DNA from: Prevotella sp. MA2016
GTDB lineage: Bacteria > Bacteroidota > Bacteroidia > Bacteroidales > Bacteroidaceae
Assembly (NCBI RefSeq): GCF_000619825.1
Contig: NZ_JHUW01000011.1
Coordinates: 147,462 to 211,461 of the forward strand
Length of the DNA: 64,000 bases
Direction of reading: 5' to 3'
Under the pieces are notes generated by a model, which saw only the letters and a program-made list of their open reading frames with translations, was not told the DNA's origin and made no database searches. Shown here piece by piece: positions 38,101 through 46,658 of this stretch. Positions within the stretch are counted from its first letter, which is position 1; every line of letters starts with the position of its first letter. Made by a program: the position numbers and the translations under genes.

Positions 38101-38218
38101 TTCACTCAAGAACTACTTCACATTCAGTCACTTCGACAACTACGACCCAGAGCGTGGCGGTTCAGTCAACTTCCCACTGATGAAGCAGGTTGTAGTAGGT
38201 CTTAACGTAACTTTCTAA
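35198..38218 (+). CDS. SusC-like TonB-dependent outer-membrane transporter
   Basis: This 1006-residue transporter imports oligosaccharides across the outer membrane with its SusD-like lid. In order it has a signal peptide ending in AYAQ, a carboxypeptidase-regulatory-like domain (ITGTVKDASGEPMIGVSV, residues ~26-105), a TonB-box-like motif (LDEVVVVGYGT near 105-115), the plug (residues ~120-230, with ILKDAASTAIYGTKGANGVI) and a 22-strand barrel ending in NVTF. The context (GH28/GH105 enzyme upstream, susD 21 bp downstream of its stop) suggests pectin or rhamnogalacturonan fragments as ligands, an inference from neighbours. Confidence 0.95.
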   Translation: MNHQIKRASMALLLSVFCFVAYAQKTITGTVKDASGEPMIGVSVIVDGTTIGGVTDFDGNFTIQNIPEKAVLKISYIGFKEQKIAVAGKNSINVTMQEDAAALDEVVVVGYGTMKKKDLTGSVASVKTEDLAKVAGANALSAMQAKVPGVDLQQSGGGEAGAGVSMTLRGNRSLLAGNGPLVIVDGVEYGSTLDIPATDIESMDILKDAASTAIYGTKGANGVILITTKRGSAGKTKVNFNGYLSFNGATGIVKPMYGDKEVQRLIDKKNYETAAANGWAFSNAATAADVLTFKLDDGTETLSIYNDKSYTDWLDMILDNSVSQNYEVSVQGGNEKTNFNVSMAAMDDKGLMKGDEFNRYTGRINLDHNINCIVKIGASLSYAYKSNDKRNGGVYNQAQKMTTITHAYLNDGSINATPNPWYAAHCSPLLDEDGAYQRNIESSRFFGSGYLQLNPIKGLIVKSQFTLDRSTSRTGTYQDYHSQARYQSPTTTYIANDRSTGTKYVWQNTANYNKTIAKHDITFLLGHEMSQYVSESSSISGVAGSESYKKSGFYDVSKIQSPLVSTGYTKSSMLSFFARANYSYDGKYLLQASVRADGSSVLAEGHKWGYFPSVSAGWRISEEKFMQGTKSWLDNLKFRVSWGLSGNSAISAYQTLATIQSIVPNSTDKAPMTMANPNLTWEKTAALDFGLDFSFLNGRIYGGIDYYNSKTYDLLYYKTAPASSVFTSTISNVGKTKGHGLEISLGAVPVKTKDFTWDLSASATFARDEVSELADGIEQVVSGTSILKLGEPVSAFYSYDMDGCWGIGEFDKYLAAHPNFEKPQADYGDPGTPKVIDVNGDDKIDDSDKIIYNRSPKAILGLNTTFTYKDFSLSVQTMARLGGYLNYSGYGLYLYDNANWGDLSYWTPENQGADIPSPGATGATPTFYKSAIQIQKADYFKIKDITLSYNLPKNLIKKVYMSNVRIYGSLKNYFTFSHFDNYDPERGGSVNFPLMKQVVVGLNVTF

Positions 38219-38239
38219 ATCAAATAATTGATTATCGAT

Positions 38240-40354
38240 ATGAAAAAGATATATAGTATGTTATTTGCTGCCGCTGCCATCAGCTTCGGCGCAACCTCCT
38301 GCTCCGACTTCCTGGACGAGGACAACAAGACCGGTGAGACTGCCGACCTGGCCTACAACACCGTTTCGGGTATCGACGGACTCATCCAGTCGGCTTATAC
38401 CTACACACACGGTTGGTGGGGTAAGGAGCCATCACTGGGTCTTGCAGAAATGGGCTCAGACCTGTTCTACTTTGGCTACGACAACAAGCAGAAGTCGATG
38501 CTGAAATACGATATCTCTGCCGAGGCTCTTGGTAGCAACGTAGCCGACAACCCCTGCTTGGACGAGTACTGGGAGATGTTCTACGCTGGCGTGGATGTAT
38601 GTAACAACGCCCTGAAGTATGTGCCCGAGTGCAGCGTGATTGATGATAACAAGAAGGCCGCCTACCTGGGCGATGCTTACTTCCTGCGCGCTCTCTACTA
38701 CTCTCAGATGGTAGCTATGTGGGGCCCAATCCCTTACAATGCCGAGCCTATCAACGCGATTAACAACAATCCTGTTCGTGTGCCCGAGGCTGAGGTTTAT
38801 GGCAACATCCTGGCCGACCTGAAGCAGGCCATGGACAACTATAAGAAGGCAAACATCATGGATGGCAAGTCGGCCACTGCCGATGGTCGTGCCTACTACT
38901 ATTCAGCCGAGGCCCTCTATGCCCGCGTAGCCCTCTACGCTGCATCTTGGTTGGGTGCCAATGCCGTCAGCGGTTATGGCAATCTCTATACCGAGGCTCT
39001 GAATGCTGCCAATGATGTGATCAACAACTCTGGCGCGAAGCTCTACAGCCGTTTCAGCGACACTTGGAATATGAACAATGAAGAGGCAACCACCAATACC
39101 GAGAACCTCTTTGCCGTTCACTACTCTAACGACCTGAACGCCGGTCGCGACAACTGCGTGCCTTACCGTTTCTCAAGCGAGGGTACTGGCAATTTCAACT
39201 CACTCATCACCCGTACCGGTTATGGTCGTAACGGTGGTAGTGCCTCACTGCTGATGTTCGTATCACTCTGGAACAATGGTTGCGACGATATCGGTCCTAA
39301 CGGACAGAAGAACAACTCTATCTTCTTCCGTATGGCAGCCGGTAAGACCACCATCAAGAGCAAGAGCACAGGTAAGGATGTTGAGGTTGGTAAGTACTAC
39401 TCTCCTTACGGCCGTGGCTTCACCCGCTACCTGCCTTCACTCTATCTCTGGCAGATTCTGGATGAGATCAAGGGTACCGACCAGCGTTACAATGGCACCC
39501 TGCTCACCGAATATCGCGTACATCCCGACCTGGCTGGCAATGCTGCCAACTATCCAAAGATGGCCGATCAGACTTACAAGACCTACGACGAGGCTTACGC
39601 CGAGGATGGTAACTACTTCAACGGTGGTGTGATTGGTATCCAGTACGCCCTGATGGATGGTAACTCAGCCGAGGGTCAGGCTCTGCAGGCCGAGGCCAAG
39701 GACAAGTATCGCTTGCAGTTCGCATTCGGTGGCGACATTCCTGTTTACACCTCTGGCGATCCTGCTACCGCCCTGCCTACCGAGGGTGGAAAGGCTAAGA
39801 GCGATGTATATGGCGACGCCCGCTACAAGAGCGAGAAGATTGAGGGTCGCCGTTCGTTCCCTGGCATCAAGAAGTTCCTTGACGATCAGTACGAAGAGGA
39901 TTATCCTACCTTCGATATCTCACACCGCGACATCATGGTACTGCGCTTAGCCGAGATGTACCTGATTAAGGCCGAGGCTGAGCTGGCAACAGGCGGCGAT
40001 GCCCTGAAGACCATCAACCAGCTGCGCGCTGCCCGCGCCATCGCTGGCAAGGACAATTCCATCAGCGGTACCGTTACTATCGAGACTATCCTGAAGGAGC
40101 GCGCCATCGAGCTGTGCGGTGAGTACCAGCGCTGGTTCGACCTGAAGCGTACCCACACCCTCATCGACCACGTGAAGAAGTACAACGCCCAGGCCAGTGG
40201 CAACATTGCCCTGAAGCACTACTACCGTCCTATCCCACTCTCTGAGCTGGAGTCGGTTACCAACCGTGGCGACGCAGCTGTGACACAGGATGCAGGTGGT
40301 GTACTGCAGTACACCTCTACTCAGGAAACGATGTGGCAGAACCCAGGCTATTAA
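38240..40354 (+). CDS. SusD/RagB-like outer-membrane lipoprotein
   Basis: This surface glycan-binding lid of the SusC partner has 704 residues. The start is set at the ATG 38240 rather than the TTG 38228. The lipoprotein signal is MKKIYSMLFAAAAISFGATSCSDFLDED with the lipidated Cys in the TSCSD lipobox region and an acidic stretch after it, typical of surface-exported lipoproteins. SusD features include YFLRALYYSQMVAMWGPIP, LRLAEMYLIKAEAEL and RAIELCGEYQRWFDLKR. It ends at a strong bidirectional terminator. It is longer than many SusD proteins (about 550), through insertions in the middle third. Confidence 0.94.
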   Translation: MKKIYSMLFAAAAISFGATSCSDFLDEDNKTGETADLAYNTVSGIDGLIQSAYTYTHGWWGKEPSLGLAEMGSDLFYFGYDNKQKSMLKYDISAEALGSNVADNPCLDEYWEMFYAGVDVCNNALKYVPECSVIDDNKKAAYLGDAYFLRALYYSQMVAMWGPIPYNAEPINAINNNPVRVPEAEVYGNILADLKQAMDNYKKANIMDGKSATADGRAYYYSAEALYARVALYAASWLGANAVSGYGNLYTEALNAANDVINNSGAKLYSRFSDTWNMNNEEATTNTENLFAVHYSNDLNAGRDNCVPYRFSSEGTGNFNSLITRTGYGRNGGSASLLMFVSLWNNGCDDIGPNGQKNNSIFFRMAAGKTTIKSKSTGKDVEVGKYYSPYGRGFTRYLPSLYLWQILDEIKGTDQRYNGTLLTEYRVHPDLAGNAANYPKMADQTYKTYDEAYAEDGNYFNGGVIGIQYALMDGNSAEGQALQAEAKDKYRLQFAFGGDIPVYTSGDPATALPTEGGKAKSDVYGDARYKSEKIEGRRSFPGIKKFLDDQYEEDYPTFDISHRDIMVLRLAEMYLIKAEAELATGGDALKTINQLRAARAIAGKDNSISGTVTIETILKERAIELCGEYQRWFDLKRTHTLIDHVKKYNAQASGNIALKHYYRPIPLSELESVTNRGDAAVTQDAGGVLQYTSTQETMWQNPGY

Positions 40355-40373
40355 TCCAATAGCCTTGTATATA

Positions 40374-40415
40374 AAAAAGGAATGCGCCCCAACTGCGGAG
40401 CGCATTCTTTTTTTT
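40374..40415. terminator. Bidirectional terminator between susD and the rha operon
   Basis: GAATGCGC (40380-40387) pairs perfectly with GCGCATTC (40400-40407). A T8 run follows on the + strand (40408-40415) and a run of A residues precedes on the left, giving T residues for the minus strand. It serves both convergent units. Confidence 0.92.
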
Positions 40416-40417
40416 AT

Positions 40418-43228
40418 TTATTGGAGTGTGACGGCCATCAGACCGATGACCACATCGTTGGATAGTGTGCGCACGGTGAGCGATTTCAAGCGCTTCTGTG
40501 GATTGAGCGGCATCTCCAACATCTGTCCCGCACCGCCGGGGATGTCACGCCCATACTCGCCACCCAGTTTGACTACGCTGCCCAGGTTGCGACTCACATC
40601 GCCCGTGCCGAAGCACACACGATAAGGTCGTGGCTGTGGGGCACTGAAAGCTTTGCCATCGATATAGTAATCCTGCTCGATGGGGCACCAGTTGTCGGGA
40701 TTGCGCAGGGCCAGACTGTCGGTGGTATCATCGGTATAAGTCACTACCACGACGCCATTGTCTATGCGGCTCTGCATGTGGTTGGTAGAGCCAGCCATCA
40801 GCAGATAGGCGCGCGAGGCCTTTCCCTTCAAGGGGATGGTGATGGCATCAGGATAGTTGTCCCACAGACTGGTGTAGATAATATTCTGGCCCTTCTGCGG
40901 AGTGCTGAATGGGATGCCAGCCATCTGGAATATGCCATTCACAATCTTAGTGCGGAAGACGGAGTCGTTGATTTCGGCTGTCTTCGTAGGATGACACCAC
41001 TCCCCGATGCCCTGCACGGGAATTTGCAGTGTGGTGGTTTGCGGACGCGGACTGACATATTTGTTCTTAAAGATATCGCTCACGCTGGCGTTAAAATACT
41101 TAGCCAGTTTCACGGGCTGATAATCCAAGTCGAACTCTATCACCTGATGCTGGGCTGTGGTGCCCTTAATGTCGCGATACTGACCGCCTGACAGATTCTG
41201 GCGGAAGATGATTTGCAGCGGCTGAGGGAAGTGCTGCGTGATTTCTACGCGCACCTTACCATTCTTACGCACGAATTGGTAAGACAGATAGGGCGTACTG
41301 ACGCTGGCGCTATCCCACTCAGCGGGGAAACCCGGACGGATGATGCACTGGCCATCCAGCGCCTGGGGGATGATACCAAACAAGCCCTGCAACAAGGTTC
41401 GACTACTGATGCCGATGCAATCGCCAAAGTCGCGATAGCACTCGCCACGCGCCGCGTCGTAATGACTGATCTGTCCGAAGTTGGCCGGACTCTGTCCGTA
41501 GTACATCTGATCCAGGATGTTGGCCTTCATCAAGCGGTAGCCCTCATCGGCGCGCCCAGCCTCGAAATACGCCAGTGCCGTGTGCATTACCTCGGCAGCT
41601 GCCACATTATTGATGCTCCAGGCATAGGGCATCCAGTCGCTGGTAGAGATAGTCTGATAACCCGACTGCTCCACGTCGATATGCGGTATCTGGCGGTCGA
41701 TGTATTGTGTGGCCTGATAAGCCTGTTCGGGCGTGCATGCCCCACAGTCGATAGGCGTGTAGATGCTCCACACGGCAGGATGGTCGTGCAGTCGTTTCAG
41801 TCCCATCGCCTCCTGATATTCAGCCCATACCCCCTTGTCTGGCATCCACAAGCGCTGGTTCATGGCTTGCAGGATGGCCTCTGCCTCCTGACGATAGGGC
41901 TGCGGATTCTCACCGATGAGTTCGGCGATACGGGCAGCCAACCTGTTGCCACGATAGTTGTAAGCCGAGCTGTGGGTAACGGCTCCACCGCTATAATAGA
42001 GCGCATCGCTGGCCCAGATACAGCAATAAGCATCGTAGAGATGGTCGCCATCCGGGTCGAAGTTACGCTTCTCCCAAGCCAGATGGCGCGTGAGCACCGG
42101 CCACATCTTGCGCATGTAAGCCGTGTCGGCATCGTATTGGAAGTGCCACAACAGTTCGTCGATGTAGTTCAGGTTCATGTCATAATGGTGCATCTGGTCG
42201 TTGCGCTCCGGATTTCTGCAGATGTAACCATCAGAATACATCTGCGTGCCCCAGCGCTTCTCGGCCCGCGCCATGTGGAGTGCCGAGTCCTGCGCGGGAT
42301 GCGGCAGCGTAGCAGGCACCTCCGTCACCTGACTCTTAGCATAGGCATCGAAATGACTGATGGCGCGGTCGTTCCACCCCATCACATCGCCCAGATAACC
42401 CGCGCGCCATCCAGCCAGCGGCATGCGCCAACCGATACAGCCGTGCAGCCAAGTCTTGCCGTCCCAGTCGCCATCGGCAGCCAGCGCCAACGCGCCACCT
42501 AAGGTATTGATGAAAGGATCGGGCGTGCCGAACTGGATGCGCTCGGCCAACTGGCGATAATGATCGGCAGCAGCCTCATACAATCTGGCACCATCAACCT
42601 GAGTCAACTGCGAGAGCACATTCACATCCACCTTCATGTAGGTCACCGCATCGTCCAGCGCCAGCTTCAACGTCTGCAGCGGCTCCCCCTTGGGCTCCAG
42701 CACACCAGACTTGTCGGCACCGATGTCACCATTGCGCGACAATCTGGGTTGCGCTATCTCGCTCACCAGTGCCTTGATACGCGCGCGCCCAGCCAAACCA
42801 GTAGAAGCCAACTCCCAGACAGCCGCCTCGCCATCGGGCAGTGCTACCACCCGGATATCCAGTTGTGCCCCACCCCAGCCTATGATTTGATAAGTGCGCT
42901 GCCCCTGAAAATAGCGGGCCGTACAAGAACGCACCTCCTCCAGCGGATAGTCCTTACCATCCACCTGAGCCACCAACCGGATGTTGCGATGATGCCCTTT
43001 CTTCACCACCGCGAAGATGGGTCGGTCGCTGGTTTCCAGTCGCCAGTCGGTATGACTGCCGTAGAGCGCCCGCGTGTAGCGGTTGTTACCATTCACACAA
43101 AAGAAGTCGCCCCCCGCACCTGGCTGATATTGCAAGGTACGAGGAGCGGGTGTTCCATGCGGCTGAGCCTGCGCGTCCAGCATGGGCACGGCGAGCAAGC
43201 CAGCTATAACTACAAGATGATATTTCAT
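40418..43228 (-). CDS. Secreted six-hairpin glycosidase-like protein (DUF4450-like)
   Basis: The ATG at 43228 overlaps the rhaD stop (TGATG) and is preferred over an upstream TTG at 43234; it gives 936 residues. The signal peptide is MKYHLVVIAGLLAVPMLDAQA. Residues ~20-230 form an N-terminal beta domain (LQYQPGAGGDFFCVNGNNRYTRALYG), as in DUF4450 proteins of pectin loci. The middle (about 260-650) is a predicted (alpha/alpha)6 barrel with acidic residues in WPVLTRHLAWEKRNFDPDGDHLYD. A beta-rich tail follows. It is last in the rhamnose operon, so removal of a rhamnogalacturonan sugar is likely. Substrate and catalytic residues are not known; the family name is from memory. Confidence 0.7.
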   Translation of the reverse strand: MKYHLVVIAGLLAVPMLDAQAQPHGTPAPRTLQYQPGAGGDFFCVNGNNRYTRALYGSHTDWRLETSDRPIFAVVKKGHHRNIRLVAQVDGKDYPLEEVRSCTARYFQGQRTYQIIGWGGAQLDIRVVALPDGEAAVWELASTGLAGRARIKALVSEIAQPRLSRNGDIGADKSGVLEPKGEPLQTLKLALDDAVTYMKVDVNVLSQLTQVDGARLYEAAADHYRQLAERIQFGTPDPFINTLGGALALAADGDWDGKTWLHGCIGWRMPLAGWRAGYLGDVMGWNDRAISHFDAYAKSQVTEVPATLPHPAQDSALHMARAEKRWGTQMYSDGYICRNPERNDQMHHYDMNLNYIDELLWHFQYDADTAYMRKMWPVLTRHLAWEKRNFDPDGDHLYDAYCCIWASDALYYSGGAVTHSSAYNYRGNRLAARIAELIGENPQPYRQEAEAILQAMNQRLWMPDKGVWAEYQEAMGLKRLHDHPAVWSIYTPIDCGACTPEQAYQATQYIDRQIPHIDVEQSGYQTISTSDWMPYAWSINNVAAAEVMHTALAYFEAGRADEGYRLMKANILDQMYYGQSPANFGQISHYDAARGECYRDFGDCIGISSRTLLQGLFGIIPQALDGQCIIRPGFPAEWDSASVSTPYLSYQFVRKNGKVRVEITQHFPQPLQIIFRQNLSGGQYRDIKGTTAQHQVIEFDLDYQPVKLAKYFNASVSDIFKNKYVSPRPQTTTLQIPVQGIGEWCHPTKTAEINDSVFRTKIVNGIFQMAGIPFSTPQKGQNIIYTSLWDNYPDAITIPLKGKASRAYLLMAGSTNHMQSRIDNGVVVVTYTDDTTDSLALRNPDNWCPIEQDYYIDGKAFSAPQPRPYRVCFGTGDVSRNLGSVVKLGGEYGRDIPGGAGQMLEMPLNPQKRLKSLTVRTLSNDVVIGLMAVTLQ

Positions 43229-44061
43229 CAGCAAGGACGCTTCTTTGGCAGTTTAAACACATCCTGCACTTCCTTCATCTGCGCATCGGTCATGCCGTCG
43301 GGCTCCGAACCCATCGACTTGGCACACATGTAGATGTTGGCTGCCTTGCAGAGCACGTCGGTCTGGTCGAAGGCATCCATGATGTCGGTACCCACGGCCA
43401 CAGTGCCATGCTTCTCCCACAGCACCACGTCGTGCGTCTTGATCTGCTCGAGAGTAGCCTCGGCCAGTGCTACTGATGAAGGCAGTGCGTAAGGCACGAT
43501 GCCGATGCCGAGCGGTGCGAATGCCAATGTCTCGGGAATCATCGACCACAGCACGCGTGTCATCTCGTCGCCTTTCAGAAATCGCTGGATATGACTCATT
43601 GCCACCAGTTCGATGGGATGCGTGTGCAGGGTAGCCTTGTAGCACGACCCCGTCTCCAGCAGATAGTTCTGCAGCGCCAGGTGTGTGGGCAACTCCGATG
43701 TAGGAGCCACGGGCTCGTCGGCAATGATCTCATAGCTGGCGCAGTCGTCGCAGATACGGATAATACTACCGTTCTGCATGGGCTCCTTAGCCAGGTCGCG
43801 CATGCGCTTGCCCGTACCTTTACAATAAAAATACTTTCCTTTGAGCTGAGGCAGCACCATACCAATCTGTTTCACGGGGGCGATGGCAGGCATCTGCTTG
43901 CAGTCGTCGTCCATATATTCGGTCACGTTCACGGTGATGTTTCCACCGTTACGCTCAGCCCATCCTTTCTGCCAGAGATAGCCAGTCACTTCGGCTATCT
44001 GGTCAACAACCGCTTTCAATCCTCCGCGGCCGTTCAAAATACTATTAAACTGTTTCTCCAT
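43228..44061 (-). CDS. rhaD: L-rhamnulose-1-phosphate aldolase
   Basis: This class II, zinc-dependent aldolase splits L-rhamnulose 1-phosphate into DHAP and L-lactaldehyde in the cytoplasm. The 277-residue length is normal. Likely zinc and catalytic residues are Glu123 (TSELPTHLAL), His146 and His148 (LHTHPIE) and His218 (WEKHGTVAVG); the phosphate-binding stretch NGGNITVNVTEY is near residue 38. It overlaps the permease gene by 17 bp upstream and the next gene's ATG by 1 bp, so the three are tightly coupled. Confidence 0.95.
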   Translation of the reverse strand: MEKQFNSILNGRGGLKAVVDQIAEVTGYLWQKGWAERNGGNITVNVTEYMDDDCKQMPAIAPVKQIGMVLPQLKGKYFYCKGTGKRMRDLAKEPMQNGSIIRICDDCASYEIIADEPVAPTSELPTHLALQNYLLETGSCYKATLHTHPIELVAMSHIQRFLKGDEMTRVLWSMIPETLAFAPLGIGIVPYALPSSVALAEATLEQIKTHDVVLWEKHGTVAVGTDIMDAFDQTDVLCKAANIYMCAKSMGSEPDGMTDAQMKEVQDVFKLPKKRPC

Positions 44062-45376
44062 ATCTTTCTTTTGTTATTTGTTTCAATGATTTGCCACGCG
44101 TGTTAGGCATGCCGATGAGTCCGATTATGAGCGATGCCAGCAGCAGCGCCACCATGCAGTAGGCAGCTAAGGTAAAGCCCTCGCCGTTATCGCCATAGAT
44201 AAAGGTGAACACCAGTCCCCACACCGCCGAGAGTCCGCGCACGATGAAGAACATCAAGCCCTGGGCACCGGCACGGAATTTGGCAGGAAACAACTCAGAG
44301 CCCCACAGGGCGTAGAATACCTGAACCGAACTACCGTTGTTGACACCCCAGAGGATGGTGAAGATCCAGATGCCCGCGATGGTTGACACGCCCCCGCCGA
44401 TGATGAGAATCCAGGCCGTGAGCGCAGCCGCCAAACCGAACACGTAGAAGAAGCGATGCGCCACCTTATCAACCATAAACGAGATGATAAACGTGGTGAC
44501 CACCACAAACACCCAACTGATGCAGCTCAGCATGTTGGCCGCCTCGTTGCTCAGTCCGCCAGCGGTCTCATAGATGTGTGGCATGAAGAATCCCATCACA
44601 CTGGCCACCAGGTTCCAGGTGAGATAGATGGCAGCCAGAAAAGCCACCGTCTTCACAGCTATCCGGTTGGTGAACAGCAGTTTGATGTTGTCCACGATAC
44701 TACTGTTGTCCTTCTCCTTATTGGCCGTAAACTCTGTGCTCTCCTCCAGCTGTCGCTGCAGGTTCCAGGCCACGAAAGCCACGATGAAGAGCGTGGCAAA
44801 CACCATGCGCGAACTGAACACCTCGATAGCCGCCTGTGGTGCATCGGCCCCAATCGTCTGACGGGCAAACGCCTCCACCGGTCCATAGCAGTATCCGCCC
44901 GGTGCCAGCAGCATGCCAAAAAGCAGAATGCACATCGGGCCTACGCCCCACGACATCTGCGAGATACAGATGTTTCGTCCGCGGTTGTTCACCTCCGAAC
45001 TCTCAGAGATGTAGGTCCACGACGCAGGCACACCGATGCCCACCGAGATACCCGTCACCAGGAATCCCGCCAGCAGCATGGGGAAATTCATCGACAGCAT
45101 GATGATGAGCACACCCGTCATATACACCAGCAGGTTGTAGGTGAAGATGAACTTGCGCCCGAACTTATCAGCCAGGAAACCACCGATGATAGCACCGATG
45201 GCAGCACCAAGCGCATTGGCGCTCAGTGCATTCAGCCAACCCAGGTGCATCTCACTCAGTCCCAGATAGTTCTGCCACAGCGTCACCCCACTGGCACCAG
45301 CCACGATGGCACCTGCATCCAGATAGTTATTGAGAGACACGGCCAGCGTGCTCTTCAGCGAACTCGACTTTGCCAT
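44045..45376 (-). CDS. MFS sugar permease, probable L-rhamnose importer
   Basis: This 443-residue, 12-helix MFS protein has the sugar-porter-like loop GGFLADKFGRKFIFTYNLLVY between helices 2 and 3 and a charged central loop (RQLEESTEFTANKEKDNSSIV). It is not of the RhaT (DMT) family used by enterobacteria, so it may be a non-orthologous rhamnose permease. The evidence is its place between rhaA and rhaD in one operon with a 17-bp overlap into rhaD. Rhamnose oligomers or unsaturated disaccharides are other possible substrates. Confidence 0.83.
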   Translation of the reverse strand: MAKSSSLKSTLAVSLNNYLDAGAIVAGASGVTLWQNYLGLSEMHLGWLNALSANALGAAIGAIIGGFLADKFGRKFIFTYNLLVYMTGVLIIMLSMNFPMLLAGFLVTGISVGIGVPASWTYISESSEVNNRGRNICISQMSWGVGPMCILLFGMLLAPGGYCYGPVEAFARQTIGADAPQAAIEVFSSRMVFATLFIVAFVAWNLQRQLEESTEFTANKEKDNSSIVDNIKLLFTNRIAVKTVAFLAAIYLTWNLVASVMGFFMPHIYETAGGLSNEAANMLSCISWVFVVVTTFIISFMVDKVAHRFFYVFGLAAALTAWILIIGGGVSTIAGIWIFTILWGVNNGSSVQVFYALWGSELFPAKFRAGAQGLMFFIVRGLSAVWGLVFTFIYGDNGEGFTLAAYCMVALLLASLIIGLIGMPNTRGKSLKQITKERYGETV

Positions 45377-45399
45377 AATTCTTAACTCTTAACTAAGAA

Positions 45400-46650
45400 C
45401 TATCTCTTTGATGTCACGTCGCGCTCGTACTGCTGGATGGCAGCAATAAACTCCTCGCCCACGGGCACGCTGTTCTTCAGGTTGAAGTAGTCGAACACGG
45501 CACCGAAAGGCAGACTCTTGGCCTCTTCCATCAGTGCCAAGCGCTCAAAGTTCTGTCCGTTGTCCTCATACTTACGCAGCAGTTCCTTGGGCTCCAGCAG
45601 GGCCTGCAGGATGCACTTCTGAGTGGCGCGTGCACCGATGATATAAGCACCGATGCGGTTGATAGAAGCATCGAAATAGTCGAGACCCACGTGTGCACGA
45701 TCGAGCGCGTCGCTGCGCACCAGTTCCTTGAAGAGGTCGAGAGTCTGGTCGTTCATGATGGTCACATGGTCAGAGTCCCAGCGCACCGGGCGACTCACGT
45801 GCAGCATCAGCTCAGGCACGTACATCAGCAGCGTAGAAACAAAGTCCGATACATTCTCGGTCTGCTCGTAGTGACCGGTATCGATGGTGTACATCTGCTT
45901 GCGGGTAGCACAGTAGGCAGTATAGAAATCGTGCGAGCCCACGGTGTAGCTCTCCAGTCCGATGCCGAAGAGTTTGGCCTCGAAGCAGTTCTTCACGCCG
46001 TCGAGCTTCTCCTCCATGATCTCGTCGAGCGATGCAGCCAGAATCTCACGATATTTCTTGCGCTGTACGGGCATATCCTTCGAACCATCATGTACCCAGA
46101 TATTCATGATACAAGGGTCGTTCTGCGCCTTACCCATGGCGTCGGCGATACGACGGCAGCGCTTGGTATGCTCAATCCAGAAGTCGCGGATAGCCTTGTC
46201 GGGGTTCGACAGGGTGAGACTGCCACTCTTGGGGTGCGAGAAACTGGATGAGTTGAAGTCGAGCTTCATGTTCTGCTCCTTGGCCCAGTCGATCCAGCTC
46301 TGGAAGTGCTCCACGCCGCACTGGTCGCGATCCACGAACTTACCTCCGAAGTCACCATATATCTCGTGCAGGTTCAGACGGTGGTTACCAGCCAGCAGGG
46401 TCTTTACGAATTCGATGTCCTGGCGCACCTCGTCGATATTACGTGCACGTCCGGGATAGTTGCCAGTGGTCTGGATACCACCACTCAGAGCCTCGTTACG
46501 CTCAAATCCCACTACATCGTCGGTCTGCCAGCAGTGCAGAGAAATCTGCTGAGCCTGCAGTTGTTTCAACACGGCGTCGGTATCAACGCCCACGGCAGCG
46601 TAGCGCTCCTTGGCTACGGCATACGCTTTTTCAATTAGTTCTGTTTTCAT
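45400..46650 (-). CDS. rhaA: L-rhamnose isomerase
   Basis: This enzyme interconverts L-rhamnose and L-rhamnulose. At 416 residues it is of the E. coli RhaA type (about 419). Characteristic parts are SLHCWQTDDVVGFE near the start, NLHEIYGDFGGKFVDRD, KLDFNSSSFSHPKS, NIWVHDGSKDMP, LDTGHYEQ-type segment (TIDTGHYEQTENV) and HVSRPVRWDSDHV, which hold the two-metal site. In Bacteroides the gene is often called rhaI. It lies 8 bp after rhaB and 23 bp before the permease gene; that gap contains a CTTAACT repeat. Confidence 0.96.
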   Translation of the reverse strand: MKTELIEKAYAVAKERYAAVGVDTDAVLKQLQAQQISLHCWQTDDVVGFERNEALSGGIQTTGNYPGRARNIDEVRQDIEFVKTLLAGNHRLNLHEIYGDFGGKFVDRDQCGVEHFQSWIDWAKEQNMKLDFNSSSFSHPKSGSLTLSNPDKAIRDFWIEHTKRCRRIADAMGKAQNDPCIMNIWVHDGSKDMPVQRKKYREILAASLDEIMEEKLDGVKNCFEAKLFGIGLESYTVGSHDFYTAYCATRKQMYTIDTGHYEQTENVSDFVSTLLMYVPELMLHVSRPVRWDSDHVTIMNDQTLDLFKELVRSDALDRAHVGLDYFDASINRIGAYIIGARATQKCILQALLEPKELLRKYEDNGQNFERLALMEEAKSLPFGAVFDYFNLKNSVPVGEEFIAAIQQYERDVTSKR

Positions 46651-46658
46651 TTTGTTTT

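Noticed and set aside
41213..42502. Long open frame of 429 codons opposite the DUF4450-like gene
   Set aside because: Antisense shadow: His/Arg/Val-rich sequence without domain features.
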